64,000 bases of DNA from Muricauda sp. SCSIO 64092 (GTDB lineage: Bacteria; Bacteroidota; Bacteroidia; Flavobacteriales; Flavobacteriaceae): positions 2,790,001-2,854,000 of the forward strand of contig NZ_CP095413.1 in the NCBI RefSeq assembly GCF_023016285.1, written 5' to 3'. Below the pieces are notes generated by a model. It was given only the letters and a program-made list of their open reading frames with translations, was not told the origin of the DNA and did no database searches. The number at the start of each line of letters is the position of its first letter. Position 1 is the stretch's first letter. Of the stretch, positions 1 through 8,291 are shown piece after piece. Position numbers and translations under genes: made by a program.

Positions 1-301
1 TTTTTCCGTTGGCATCATAGAAGTCGTGATGAAATTCAAAAAACTTTCCATCCCCGCTTAATCCCTTTAGGCCCAGGGAAACTTTTATGGGCTTGCCAGG
101 AAAGACCTCCTTGAAATAATAGATGTGTTCGTAGAAAACAACGGGACCAATTTGATGGGCTGCCATATATTTTTGGTCAAAACCCACACTGGCCAAGAAG
201 TCGACCCGGGTATGGCTGCCAAAATCCAAATAAGCGGAATTGGCCAAATGCCTGTTCGCATCCATATCACTCCATCGAATCTCAATTTCCTTAAAAAACA
301 T
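1..301 (-). CDS. Acyl-CoA thioesterase, hotdog fold (partial, 3' end off the window)
   Basis: The first 100 residues of a 4HBT-type thioesterase are visible. The start is the ATG at 299-301; the frame is open to the window edge, so the C-terminus is missing. The N-terminus carries the typical hotdog segment WSDMDANRHLANSAYLDF, with the catalytic-type Asp followed by Asn-Arg-His, then a helix and the strand PVVFYEHIYYFKEV. Such enzymes hydrolyse acyl-CoA to free acid and CoA in the cytoplasm; the acyl substrate is not predictable. It is divergent from the nitronate monooxygenase gene, and a perfect 14-bp palindrome lies 12 bp upstream of the start, so regulation by a dimeric repressor is likely. 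Confidence 0.85.
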   Translation of the reverse strand, partial: MFFKEIEIRWSDMDANRHLANSAYLDFGSHTRVDFLASVGFDQKYMAAHQIGPVVFYEHIYYFKEVFPGKPIKVSLGLKGLSGDGKFFEFHHDFYDANGK

Positions 302-313
302 AGACTAAAAATA

Positions 314-327
314 TTATGCATGCATAA
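314..327. promoter_or_regulatory. 14-bp perfect palindrome, probable operator
   Basis: TTATGCATGCATAA is a perfect palindrome in the 99-bp divergent spacer between the thioesterase and nitronate monooxygenase genes. Its 12-bp core recurs at 56023-56034 in front of a TonB receptor gene. The position close to a start codon fits a repressor site; the cognate regulator is not in the window. Confidence 0.45.
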
Positions 328-400
328 CAATTCACAAAAATACGCTAGTTTTGGTGTAAGTCATCAAAAATAATTATCCAGATCATTTAAATAAAAGACC

Positions 401-1375
401 ATGAACCCAAAAGCCGACTTCATAAATACACTTTCCCTTCCTGCAATTGCCGCCCCTATGTTTTTGATATCCGGTCCTAAGTTGGTCATCGAATGTTGCA
501 AGAATGGAATAGTGGGTACCTTTCCCGCTTTGAACCAAAGAACCAGTGAGGGTTTTGAGGAATGGTTGGTTGAAATAAAAACGGAGCTGGCCAATTGGGA
601 ACAGGAAACCGGTAAGAAGGCAGCACCTTTTGGAGTAAATATTATTGTGCACCCCACAAATCCCAGGGTGGAAACGGATGTAAGACTGTGTGTGAAACAT
701 CAGGTTCCCCTGGTCATCACTTCTTTGGGTGCCGTTCAAATGGTTGTGGATGCGATCCATAGCTATGGTGGATTGGTGTTCCATGACGTGATTAAAAAGC
801 GCCATGCGCAGAAAGCAGCTGGGGCTGGAGTGGATGGCCTGATTTTGGTGGCCGCAGGAGCTGGTGGTCATGCCGGAACCATAAATCCAATGACCTTGGT
901 GGCCGAAACCAAACAATTCTTTGATAAGACCATCGTCCTTTCCGGCTGTATCAGTACTGGGAGGGACATTGCCTCAGCCATGCAGATGGGTGCGGATTTG
1001 GCTTATATGGGAACCCGGTTCATTAATGTAAAGGAAAGTAAGGCCCCCGAGGCCTATCAACAGATGATCATTGATGCCGGAGCGAGTGATGTAACCTACA
1101 CTGCCGCAATTTCTGGAGTACATGCCAACTTTTTGTCCAAGAGTCTGGAAGCGGCCGGGTTGTCCGCTGAAGATTTGAAAAAGGATCAAAAAATCGATTT
1201 TGGAAAAGAATTGGATACGGAGCACAAAGCCTGGAAGACCATTTGGTCTGCGGGACAGGGGTCCGCACTAATTGAGGAGACCCTTTCCATTGCCGAATTG
1301 ACCGATAAATTGAAGTCGGAATTTAAAGAAGCCGTTGAGGAACAGCACAAGCTTTTGGAGATTTTCCCAAAGTAA
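401..1375 (+). CDS. Nitronate monooxygenase family flavoprotein (NMO / 2-nitropropane dioxygenase)
   Basis: 324 aa, the usual family length. It is an FMN-dependent TIM barrel that oxidises alkyl nitronates to carbonyl compounds and nitrite; some relatives are enoyl-reductase-like, so the exact substrate is open. The N-terminal LPAIAAPMFLISGP is the family strand 1. The central H-D-V-I...GVDGLILVAAGAGGHAGT segment carries the phosphate-binding glycines and the His of the NMO motif, and the later segment with GADLAYMGTRFI completes the FMN site. ATG at 401 follows an A-rich leader. It is divergent from an acyl-CoA thioesterase, with a shared palindromic site between them. Confidence 0.88.
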   Translation: MNPKADFINTLSLPAIAAPMFLISGPKLVIECCKNGIVGTFPALNQRTSEGFEEWLVEIKTELANWEQETGKKAAPFGVNIIVHPTNPRVETDVRLCVKHQVPLVITSLGAVQMVVDAIHSYGGLVFHDVIKKRHAQKAAGAGVDGLILVAAGAGGHAGTINPMTLVAETKQFFDKTIVLSGCISTGRDIASAMQMGADLAYMGTRFINVKESKAPEAYQQMIIDAGASDVTYTAAISGVHANFLSKSLEAAGLSAEDLKKDQKIDFGKELDTEHKAWKTIWSAGQGSALIEETLSIAELTDKLKSEFKEAVEEQHKLLEIFPK

Positions 1376-1399
1376 TGTTCGGATAAATCAAGCTTTTTA

Positions 1400-1407
1400 T
1401 ATCTTAG
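1400..1407 (+). promoter_or_regulatory. Predicted -7 promoter box (TATCTTAG), close to the start codon
   Basis: TATCTTAG differs from the Bacteroidota consensus TAnnTTTG at one base. It lies only 4 nt before the ATG of the YheT-like gene, so the transcript would be leaderless or nearly so. The same octamer and 4-nt spacing occur in front of radA. Confidence 0.4.
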
Positions 1408-1411
1408 GGAA

Positions 1412-2374
1412 ATGCCACTGGTTCCCTCCAATTATCGCCCTCCGTTTCTTTTTAGAAACGGACATTTTTCCACAATTTATGCTGGGGCCATCAGGAAAGT
1501 CCATGGTGTTATCCAAAAAAGGGAACGCTTGGAACTCCAGGATGGTGATTTCCTGGATTTGGACTGGAGTGAGTCCATCCAACCCACGGAAAAGGTGGCT
1601 GTCCTACTCCACGGTCTGGAAGGCGATGCACGACGGCATTACATTACCGGAAGTGCCAAAAAACTGACCCAAAACAATTTTGATACCTGTGCCGTTAACT
1701 TTAGGGGGTGCAGTGGACAGCCCAACCGTTTGTACCGTTCCTACCACTCAGGGGCAACCAAAGATTTAGTGGCGGTAATAGGCCATATTTTGAATACCAA
1801 GGATTACACCAAAATATACCTTCTGGGGTTCAGTCTCGGCGGTAATCTGGCCTTAAAATATCTCGGGGAAGGGCATCCCATACCTAAAGAAGTAACGGCA
1901 GCGGTAGCGGTTTCGGTCCCTTGTGACTTAAAAGATGCCTGTGACCAATTATTGCAATCAAAGAATGTGTTGTATTCGGCGCGTTTCAAGAAACATTTAT
2001 TGGCGAAACTTCGCAAGAAACAACAACTTTTTCCAACAAAAATTTCAGAGGGCACCATTAACAAAATCAGTACGCTAAAGGACTTTGATGATGCCTATAC
2101 CGCTCCTGCCCACGGGTTTGCAGATGCCTTGGATTATTATGCCCAATGCAGTTCCAAGCAATTCCTGCCTAAAATTACCACACCTAGTTTGATCATAAAT
2201 GCCAAGGACGACTCCTTTTTGGGAGAGGCCTGTTATCCGTACAAAGAAGCCAAGGACAATCCCAGCCTTTATTTAGAGGTCCCGGAATTTGGGGGTCATG
2301 TTGGTTTTTGGGGTAGAAGGAATATTAGCTATGCCGAAGAAAGGACATTGAATTTTTTTAAAAGCATACATTGA
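1412..2374 (+). CDS. YheT-family alpha/beta hydrolase
   Basis: 320 aa, standard for the YheT/ABHD1-3 group of alpha/beta-hydrolase esterases or lipases. The oxyanion strand VAVLLHGLEGD is at residues 62-72, the family signature NFRGCSGQ at about 96-103, and the nucleophile elbow GFSLGG puts the catalytic Ser at residue 141. The late D (in NAKDDSFLG) and H (in GGHVGFWG) complete the triad. It is a cytosolic or membrane-associated hydrolase with unknown natural substrate. The TGA stop is also the first three bases of the left terminal repeat of the element that follows. Confidence 0.9.
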   Translation: MPLVPSNYRPPFLFRNGHFSTIYAGAIRKVHGVIQKRERLELQDGDFLDLDWSESIQPTEKVAVLLHGLEGDARRHYITGSAKKLTQNNFDTCAVNFRGCSGQPNRLYRSYHSGATKDLVAVIGHILNTKDYTKIYLLGFSLGGNLALKYLGEGHPIPKEVTAAVAVSVPCDLKDACDQLLQSKNVLYSARFKKHLLAKLRKKQQLFPTKISEGTINKISTLKDFDDAYTAPAHGFADALDYYAQCSSKQFLPKITTPSLIINAKDDSFLGEACYPYKEAKDNPSLYLEVPEFGGHVGFWGRRNISYAEERTLNFFKSIH

Positions 2375-2619
2375 ACTCATTTAAACTTTTTCAAATGGCT
2401 AAAAAATTGTCCTTTTGCTTGCCACCGCGCCTTCTGGCTCCTCCCTGCGAAAAGCCCAGTGGGCTTTTCGGCAACCGTTCGGCCCTGTCTTTTTTTCCTT
2501 CCGTAGCCCAGCTACCTGCCCACCATGCGGAAAGGCAGGCGGGTGCAACTCAAAAAAGCCTTCAACTGGCCACAAAATCCCTAATTTTCGCCTCATTCCA
2601 AAAAGATTAAATGAGTTCA
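2372..2619. repeat. MITE-like non-coding element with 20-bp terminal inverted repeats
   Basis: The ends TGAACTCATTTAAACTTTTT (2372-2391) and its inverted partner (2600-2619) match at 19 of 20 positions. The 248-bp interior is GC-richer than its surroundings and highly structured: 11-bp perfect arms at 2448-2470 around CGAAAAGCCCA/TGGGCTTTTCG, a GTAGC-CCA-GCTAC hairpin at 2503-2515, and nested CCTTCCG/CGGAAAGG and CCTGCC/GGCAGG pairs up to 2539. Small open frames inside read as low-complexity shadows. It could be a miniature transposable element or a large REP-type structure, and may also act as terminator for the upstream gene. No target duplication was identified. Confidence 0.6.
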
Positions 2620-2650
2620 TTTATAATCAAGCATACCAATCAACCATTTT

Positions 2651-4009
2651 ATGATAAAAATAAGCTCCCCTTTCATAGGCACCTGTGTTTTGCTCTCCTC
2701 CTGTGTGGCTACCAATGAATTTGATACTGCTGAAAGTAGCTGCACTTCGGATATTGAGGCAAATGTTACTTTTTCCGAAGTGAAATCCCTCTACCAAGGG
2801 GAAATTTTACAAATCCAAGAGGATTGGGTGATTGAAGGATACGTGGTTTCTTCGGATAGGGCCAAGAACTTCTTTAGTGTGCTGCACTTTCAGGATAGTC
2901 CGATCGATCCTTCGGAAGGTTTCCAAATCGAAATAGATGTTCGGGACAATTGCTTGCTGTTTCCGGAAGGCAGTAGGATTCTCATCAAATTAAAGGGATT
3001 GTACCTGGGCCAAAGTAAGGATGTTTTTAAGTTGGGAGGGACCTTTGCCGCGTTTGGGACAACTTCGGTGGGTCGGTTACCTTCCTTAATGGTCCCTGAA
3101 CACATTTTTGTTTCCTGCGATGCCTTTGTGGATATTGTTCCAAGGGATATTGCCATTTCCGAGTTAAATGCCACAATGACCAATACCCTGGTACGATTTC
3201 GGGATATGGAGGTGGTTGAGGAGGAATTGGACAGTATCTTCGCTTTAAAGGGAGAAGGGACGGAACGTCATCTTATTGACTGCTCCGATGATGGGTTGAC
3301 CTTGTTGAACAGTGGATTTTCGGATTTTCAAGCGCAACCCCTTCCCCAAGGCAAAGGCTCCATAACAGGGGTGCTTTTGAGGGAAAATGACGATTATTTT
3401 TTGGCCATTAGGGATAGGGCCGATATTGACTTCAGCAATGAACGATGTGCAGCATTAATTACGGAGTTTACCTCCAATGCGCTTTTCTTTTCGGAATTGG
3501 CAGACCCCAACAACAACGCCGATGCCCGATTTTTGGAATTGTACAATTCGGCCAGTACACCTTTGGATTTGAACGGTTGGTCCATTCGTAGATATACCAA
3601 TGCCAATACCGATATCAGTTCCACGATTGACCTTACAGGATTGGTAATTGATGCGGAAAGTACTTTGGTCATTTCCCCCAATGCCACAGCCTTTGAAACG
3701 GTCTATGGCTTTCCACCGGATTTAGGGGTTGGCACCAATAGTCCTGCAGATTCCAATGGGGATGATAACCTGGAACTGGTAGATCCTTTTGGAACCGTAA
3801 TCGATGTCTTTGGGGTGGTAGGTGAGGACGGTTCCGGCACCAATCATGAGTTTGAGGACGGTAGGGCGGTTAGGAATCCTGAAATTTCCACGGGAAATCC
3901 AACCTATACTTTTTTGGAATGGACTATTTTTAATGACTCGGGAAGAGCAGGAACACTGAACCAACCACAAAATGCTCCGGAAGATTTCTCCCCAGGTTCT
4001 AGAAATTAA
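2651..4009 (+). CDS. DUF5689 / lamin-tail-domain lipoprotein
   Basis: 452 aa. The N-terminal signal ends in a lipobox, LLSSC, with the lipid-anchored Cys at residue 18, so it is a periplasmic or surface lipoprotein. Residues about 30-275 fit the DUF5689 OB-like region common in Bacteroidota. Residues about 285-420 fit a lamin-tail domain (FSELADPNNNADARFLELYNSA start, then LDLNGWSIRRYT). Lamin-tail domains are extracellular beta-sandwiches often found with nucleases, but no nuclease domain is present here. It starts the operon with the ankyrin, NUDIX and nitrilase genes, 9 bp before the next start. Confidence 0.8.
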   Translation: MIKISSPFIGTCVLLSSCVATNEFDTAESSCTSDIEANVTFSEVKSLYQGEILQIQEDWVIEGYVVSSDRAKNFFSVLHFQDSPIDPSEGFQIEIDVRDNCLLFPEGSRILIKLKGLYLGQSKDVFKLGGTFAAFGTTSVGRLPSLMVPEHIFVSCDAFVDIVPRDIAISELNATMTNTLVRFRDMEVVEEELDSIFALKGEGTERHLIDCSDDGLTLLNSGFSDFQAQPLPQGKGSITGVLLRENDDYFLAIRDRADIDFSNERCAALITEFTSNALFFSELADPNNNADARFLELYNSASTPLDLNGWSIRRYTNANTDISSTIDLTGLVIDAESTLVISPNATAFETVYGFPPDLGVGTNSPADSNGDDNLELVDPFGTVIDVFGVVGEDGSGTNHEFEDGRAVRNPEISTGNPTYTFLEWTIFNDSGRAGTLNQPQNAPEDFSPGSRN

Positions 4010-4018
4010 GAATTGGAT

Positions 4019-4498
4019 ATGGTATCAAAAGCAGACTTTTTTAAGGACATCCGCAACGGAAATTTAGAAGGGGTCCAAGCCGTTTTAAAGCATAGTCCGG
4101 AATGGGTCAACAGTACGGATGAAAGAGGCTCAACCCCATTATTGCTGACTACGTACTATGGACATTTGGAAATCGCAAAATACCTTCTGGAAAGTGGCGC
4201 CGAAGTGGATGCCAAGGATGGTTCGGGAAATACCGCTTTAATGGGGGTCTGTTTTAAGGGATATGAAGAAATTGCTTCCTTACTGGTAAAAGCGGGGGCC
4301 AATGTGAACCATGTAAACAGTATGGGAGCCACTTGCCTGATTTATGCCGCTACCTTCAATAAAATTGGAATTGCAAAAAACCTTTTGGAACATGGTGCAG
4401 ATATCAAGGCGACGGATGCCCGGGGCAATTCTGCATTGGACAATGCCAGGATGCAGGAGGCACAGGAAATGGTTGAACTCTTGGAACACTATATGTGA
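4019..4498 (+). CDS. Ankyrin-repeat protein
   Basis: 159 aa made almost wholly of about four ankyrin repeats: DERGSTPLLLTTYYGHLEIAKYLLESGA, then units starting DGSGNTALM, NSMGATCLIYA and DARGNSALD. Each has the TPLL/TAL turn and LL-helix pattern. No signal peptide is visible, so it is probably a cytosolic protein-binding scaffold with unknown partner. ATG at 4019 was preferred to an in-frame TTG at 4013. The stop overlaps the start of the NUDIX gene (TGATG), which implies translational coupling. Confidence 0.82.
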   Translation: MVSKADFFKDIRNGNLEGVQAVLKHSPEWVNSTDERGSTPLLLTTYYGHLEIAKYLLESGAEVDAKDGSGNTALMGVCFKGYEEIASLLVKAGANVNHVNSMGATCLIYAATFNKIGIAKNLLEHGADIKATDARGNSALDNARMQEAQEMVELLEHYM

Positions 4499-5121
4499 TG
4501 GATGCAAAGGAACAATTGGACGTTGTTAAAAGAATAAAGGCGATAGCAGAAACCGGGTTGGTCTATGCTGCGGATGCGTATGACAAGGAACGCTATGAGG
4601 AACTACGGGAAATAGGGTTAAAATTGATGGCCTATCTTTCCCAGGAGCCCTTCACAAAACTCAACGGCTTTTTTCTTCCCCAATTGGATTATCCGACCCC
4701 TAAGGTAGATGTACGGGGATTTGTACTTAATGAAAGCGATGAGCTACTTATGGCCCAAGAGCGTGTGGATGGCAAGTGGACCATCCCTGGAGGATGGGCA
4801 GATGTAGGCAATACACCAACGGAAGTGGCGGTAAAGGAAATCAGGGAAGAAACGGGACTGGACGCCGAAATTGTCAGATTATTGGCCGTTTACGATAAAC
4901 AACGTCATAAACACCCCCCGGAACCCCATTATATTTACAAGCTGATATTCCTGTGCCGAGTTAACGGTGGAGAATTAAAGGCCGGATTTGACATGCAGGG
5001 GGTAGGATGGTTTTCTTTGGACAACCTTCCTCCGCTCTCGGAAGAACGTATCCTGGAAAACCAATTGAGACACTTATTTCAATTGGTTAAAGAGGATGTA
5101 AAAGAGGTGTATTCTGATTGA
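4498..5121 (+). CDS. NUDIX hydrolase with N-terminal helper domain
   Basis: 207 aa. The N-terminal 60 residues match the helical domain found in hydrolases of nucleoside-diphosphate-linked compounds (Nudix_N_2 type), and the NUDIX fold follows. The box reads GGWADVGN...KEIREETGL: the metal-binding E-x-x-E-E is present, but the Glu of the leading G-x5-E is Asn. It should hydrolyse a nucleoside diphosphate linked to another group; substrate unknown. The start overlaps the ankyrin stop and the nitrilase gene begins 1 bp after its own stop, so the genes are co-transcribed. Confidence 0.85.
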   Translation: MDAKEQLDVVKRIKAIAETGLVYAADAYDKERYEELREIGLKLMAYLSQEPFTKLNGFFLPQLDYPTPKVDVRGFVLNESDELLMAQERVDGKWTIPGGWADVGNTPTEVAVKEIREETGLDAEIVRLLAVYDKQRHKHPPEPHYIYKLIFLCRVNGGELKAGFDMQGVGWFSLDNLPPLSEERILENQLRHLFQLVKEDVKEVYSD

Positions 5122-5122
5122 T

Positions 5123-5893
5123 ATGGCAAAGGAACTTACAGTGGCACTCATCCAATCCCATCTCATTTGGGAAAATCCTGAAAGCAACCGAGCGCTCTTC
5201 TCTGAACAAATTGATTCCATTTCGGATGATGTGGATGTCATCATTTTACCAGAGATGTTCACTACGGGTTTTACAATGCGTCCCCAAAATGTCCCTTTTG
5301 AAGAAAAATCCAAGACCATTGCGTGGATGCAGGAATGGGCCAGGAAAAAGGATGCTGCGATCGTGGGAAGTATTATAGACTCGGAAGAAGGTAAGTTTTA
5401 TAACAGATTTTGGTTTGTAGCGCCGGAAGGAATGTCAACCTATGACAAAAAACATACGTTTACTTTAGCCGGGGAAGATAAAGTGTATCACGCAGGGACC
5501 TCCAAAGCAATTTTGGTATATAGGGGCTTCAAGATTTGCCCACTGATCTGTTACGACCTCCGGTTTCCGGTTTGGGCCAGAAATGTGGAGGGATATGATG
5601 TGCTTATTTACGTGGCCAATTGGCCCAAACCCCGGATAAGCGCCTGGGATACCTTACTAAAGGCCAGGGCCATTGAAAATATGGCCTATTGCATTGGGGT
5701 AAATCGTATTGGAAAGGATAGTTCGGGACATGAATATTCCGGACATTCGGCAGTTTACGATGTCCTGGGGAACCCATTGGCCTATTCGGAAAAAGACGAA
5801 ATCCTATATGCCACCTTATCCAAGGAGCATATTGACACCTACCGCAATAAACTACGGTTTTTGGAAGACCGGGATGAATTCAGTTTGTTATGA
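5123..5893 (+). CDS. Omega-amidase-type nitrilase-family hydrolase (YafV-like)
   Basis: 256 aa, matching the YafV/Nit2 group. The catalytic triad is visible: Glu44 (ILPEMFTTGF), a Lys at about 109 in YDKKHTF, and Cys143 in LICYDLRFPVW. The family hydrolyses omega-monoamides of dicarboxylates such as alpha-ketoglutaramate, a repair and salvage step after transamination. It is cytosolic with no signal. It is last in the four-gene operon, and its final 14 bp overlap the convergent Ig-like lipoprotein gene. Confidence 0.9.
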   Translation: MAKELTVALIQSHLIWENPESNRALFSEQIDSISDDVDVIILPEMFTTGFTMRPQNVPFEEKSKTIAWMQEWARKKDAAIVGSIIDSEEGKFYNRFWFVAPEGMSTYDKKHTFTLAGEDKVYHAGTSKAILVYRGFKICPLICYDLRFPVWARNVEGYDVLIYVANWPKPRISAWDTLLKARAIENMAYCIGVNRIGKDSSGHEYSGHSAVYDVLGNPLAYSEKDEILYATLSKEHIDTYRNKLRFLEDRDEFSLL

Positions 5894-7499
5894 GAAAGGT
5901 CTGCTCCATCTCCCAATTGGCGCGGACATCGATAATATCGGGGTAGTAACTTATCCGTTCCGGTTGTATTTGTTTTAGATAGTTTCCGGTGTCCCATTTG
6001 CCGTTACCGTTATCATCAAAAATGACCCGAATGCCATACTTTCCGGGCTCTAGGGTGTTGAATTGGAATGGTTTTGGTTCGGTTCCGATCTGTTCACGTT
6101 TAATTTCCCCGCGCTCATCCGTCAATTGCACCACAATGGGATAACGGATGTTGCCGCTAACGGTAAGTACCATATTTCCGAAATCCGTTCGTTTTTCAGT
6201 GGCAAGCCTCACTTCCAAAGTATCGTTCTCCATGCCAAAGAAATCCGCTATGGCCCCAGGTAAAAAAGTAAGGGCATACCCTTGTTCCTCCAAAAGCTCA
6301 AAGTCCACATCCACCCGATTTTCCAGGGTGTCCAAACGCGTTTTAAAGGGAATTGAAAGGGAATCCCTGTCCATAATGGCAATCTTGGTACTATCCACCA
6401 AAGCCAGGGGCGTATTTGCATTAATGTGAAACTGCTCCTCAAAACTGATCTTACCTCCATGGCTTGGGCTCAGCTTTAAACTATCCAAGGGCAATTTTCG
6501 GGTTTTTACGGTAAAGGTGTCGAGAACTTTATACGGTTCATTGGAAACCGTAAAAACAATGGAATCAATATCGGTGGGCGTCAACCAGTAATTTAAGGTG
6601 TCCTTGTCCTTTTCCTTTTTAATGATCGTTCTCACGGAGTCCGGTAATGGGGTAAGGGGTCTTATCCGCATACTGTCACTATTTCCGCTATACCCAAAAA
6701 TAATTCTGTTTTTGGCAACATAACTGGGTACGGACGCGGCATAATCCGGTACTTCCTTAAAAAGATTCAATAGGAGCAATGTGTCCGTGGGCAGGGTAAT
6801 GGTGTCATTGAGAAAGGCAATCTTATCTGCCCTTTGATCAAAAACATTGTTTCTGCCTTCATCTTTCACCCCAAAAATTCTGTACGTTCCGGCCTTTAGG
6901 TTTCTCAGCTGAAAGAAAGGAAGACTGTCCCCGGTATTGGCCAGATAATTGGGGGGATATTTATAAATGGTGGAGTCGTTGTAAACACTGTCAATTTCAT
7001 ATAGCATCACACTTACGAACTCATCCGGATTTCTATCAAAAGCATCCTTTACCACCCCGGAAAGGGAAAGGGAATCAATGACCTCCCCCGTAGAGAAAAC
7101 ATAGGTGAGAAAGCTGTTGGGATTACCTTCATTATTATCTACGATGCTCTGACCAAAATTAATGGTATAGGTAGTGTTTTCCCTAAGGGTATCCTTAAGG
7201 GTAATCTCAATGAATTTACTGGCTCCCCCCAAGGGTTTGATTTCCGGGATGTTTTTTAAGGGAGGAGATACAATTAACTGATTTTGAACATCTTGCAATT
7301 TAATGTATTCATCAAAATACAGTCTGATCTTTTGCGAATCAAAGTTGATGGAAAGATTTTCGGGCTCCGCCCTCAATAGCACGGGGGGGTCTATATCTTT
7401 GGGCCCTCCGGTTGGGTTGCCCCGTCTTGCACACTGCCAAAATGCCATAAGTGAAAGACCCAGGAAAATAATACTCAAAATCCGCTTTGCCAATTGCAT
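5880..7499 (-). CDS. Ig-like-domain (Big_5) lipoprotein
   Basis: 539 aa from the ATG at 7497-7499; an in-frame TTG three codons upstream is less likely. A signal helix ends in AFWQC, giving a plausible lipidation Cys. The first mature region, PTGGPKDIDPPVLL, then SINFDSQKIRLYFDEYIKLQD, is typical of Bacteroidota Ig-like/Big_5 proteins. Further beta-sandwich segments follow, and a C-terminal domain ends near GIRVIFDDNGNGKWDTGNYL, a Ca-loop-like sequence. It is probably a periplasmic or outer-membrane lipoprotein of unknown role. Its 3' end overlaps the nitrilase gene by 14 bp. Confidence 0.8.
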   Translation of the reverse strand: MQLAKRILSIIFLGLSLMAFWQCARRGNPTGGPKDIDPPVLLRAEPENLSINFDSQKIRLYFDEYIKLQDVQNQLIVSPPLKNIPEIKPLGGASKFIEITLKDTLRENTTYTINFGQSIVDNNEGNPNSFLTYVFSTGEVIDSLSLSGVVKDAFDRNPDEFVSVMLYEIDSVYNDSTIYKYPPNYLANTGDSLPFFQLRNLKAGTYRIFGVKDEGRNNVFDQRADKIAFLNDTITLPTDTLLLLNLFKEVPDYAASVPSYVAKNRIIFGYSGNSDSMRIRPLTPLPDSVRTIIKKEKDKDTLNYWLTPTDIDSIVFTVSNEPYKVLDTFTVKTRKLPLDSLKLSPSHGGKISFEEQFHINANTPLALVDSTKIAIMDRDSLSIPFKTRLDTLENRVDVDFELLEEQGYALTFLPGAIADFFGMENDTLEVRLATEKRTDFGNMVLTVSGNIRYPIVVQLTDERGEIKREQIGTEPKPFQFNTLEPGKYGIRVIFDDNGNGKWDTGNYLKQIQPERISYYPDIIDVRANWEMEQTFLITN

Positions 7500-7557
7500 A
7501 GAATCCAATTGTGGGGCAAAGAAACGATTTTTGAAACAATCTCAACGTTAAGTTCTG

Positions 7558-8253
7558 TTAAGGAACAACGGCCATGGTGGCAACGTACAGCTGTACATTG
7601 GAAATTTGAAGTAAAGTGGTCGCACAGGCCTCAATGGTTGCCCCGGTGGTGATGACATCATCTACCAATAACAGCTTTTTATGTTCAAGCCCCTTTGCGT
7701 TCTTCAGTACAAAAAGGTCCTGGTTGTTTTTCCAACGGGCCAGGCGGGACTTTTTGGTCTGCGTTTTGGTATTTTGGGTCTTGATCAAAACCGTATCCCT
7801 GTACTGGGCATTCAAATGGGAGGCCATTTTTTTCCCGAATAGTTCTACTTGGTTATAACCGCGTTTTTTCAACTTTTTGGGGTGGAGGGGTACTGGAATT
7901 ACGGCATCGATCTGTAGGTCTTTTTCCCTGGCAATTTGGGACCCAAACCAGTTTCCGATAAAATCACCCACTTCATATTGATTTTTGTACTTCAAATAAT
8001 GCAATAGATTTTTAACGATTCCATGCTTGGAAAAGAAAAGGAAGGAAGCCGCCTTCTCAATGGGCACACGGCCATAAAATATGCGGTCTACGGCATTTTC
8101 TTCGGTAAAATTATGACCGGTCATCGGCAAATCATGTCGACAAACGGTGCACAGGAGGTACTCTCCTCTGGATAATTGTACATTACATCCAAAACACACT
8201 GGTGGCAATAGGATGGAGTTAATATCGTTTATTATCTTTGACGGCCAGTTCAT
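7558..8253 (-). CDS. ComF-family phosphoribosyltransferase-like protein
   Basis: 231 aa from the ATG at 8251-8253. The N-terminus has a Cys pair cluster (CFGCNVQLSRGEYLLCTVC) fitting a zinc-ribbon, followed by the ComF core with a V-I-P-V-P-L-H segment, KKRGYNQVELFGK, and the PRPP loop LLLVDDVITTGAT. In naturally competent bacteria ComF acts in DNA uptake; in flavobacteria its function is not established. It lies directly upstream of the Ig-like lipoprotein on the same strand, 58 bp apart. Confidence 0.9.
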   Translation of the reverse strand: MNWPSKIINDINSILLPPVCFGCNVQLSRGEYLLCTVCRHDLPMTGHNFTEENAVDRIFYGRVPIEKAASFLFFSKHGIVKNLLHYLKYKNQYEVGDFIGNWFGSQIAREKDLQIDAVIPVPLHPKKLKKRGYNQVELFGKKMASHLNAQYRDTVLIKTQNTKTQTKKSRLARWKNNQDLFVLKNAKGLEHKKLLLVDDVITTGATIEACATTLLQISNVQLYVATMAVVP

Positions 8254-8291
8254 GAACAAATCTTATACCTGCAAAATCAGCCACTTATCTG

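Noticed and set aside
383..916. 177-aa minus-strand ORF
   Set aside because: Shadow of the nitronate monooxygenase gene; its composition is not protein-like.
2371..2654. Three 73-79-aa ORFs in the MITE-like element
   Set aside because: They are reverse-complement or frame readings of hairpins, with repetitive Pro/Arg/Ser content.
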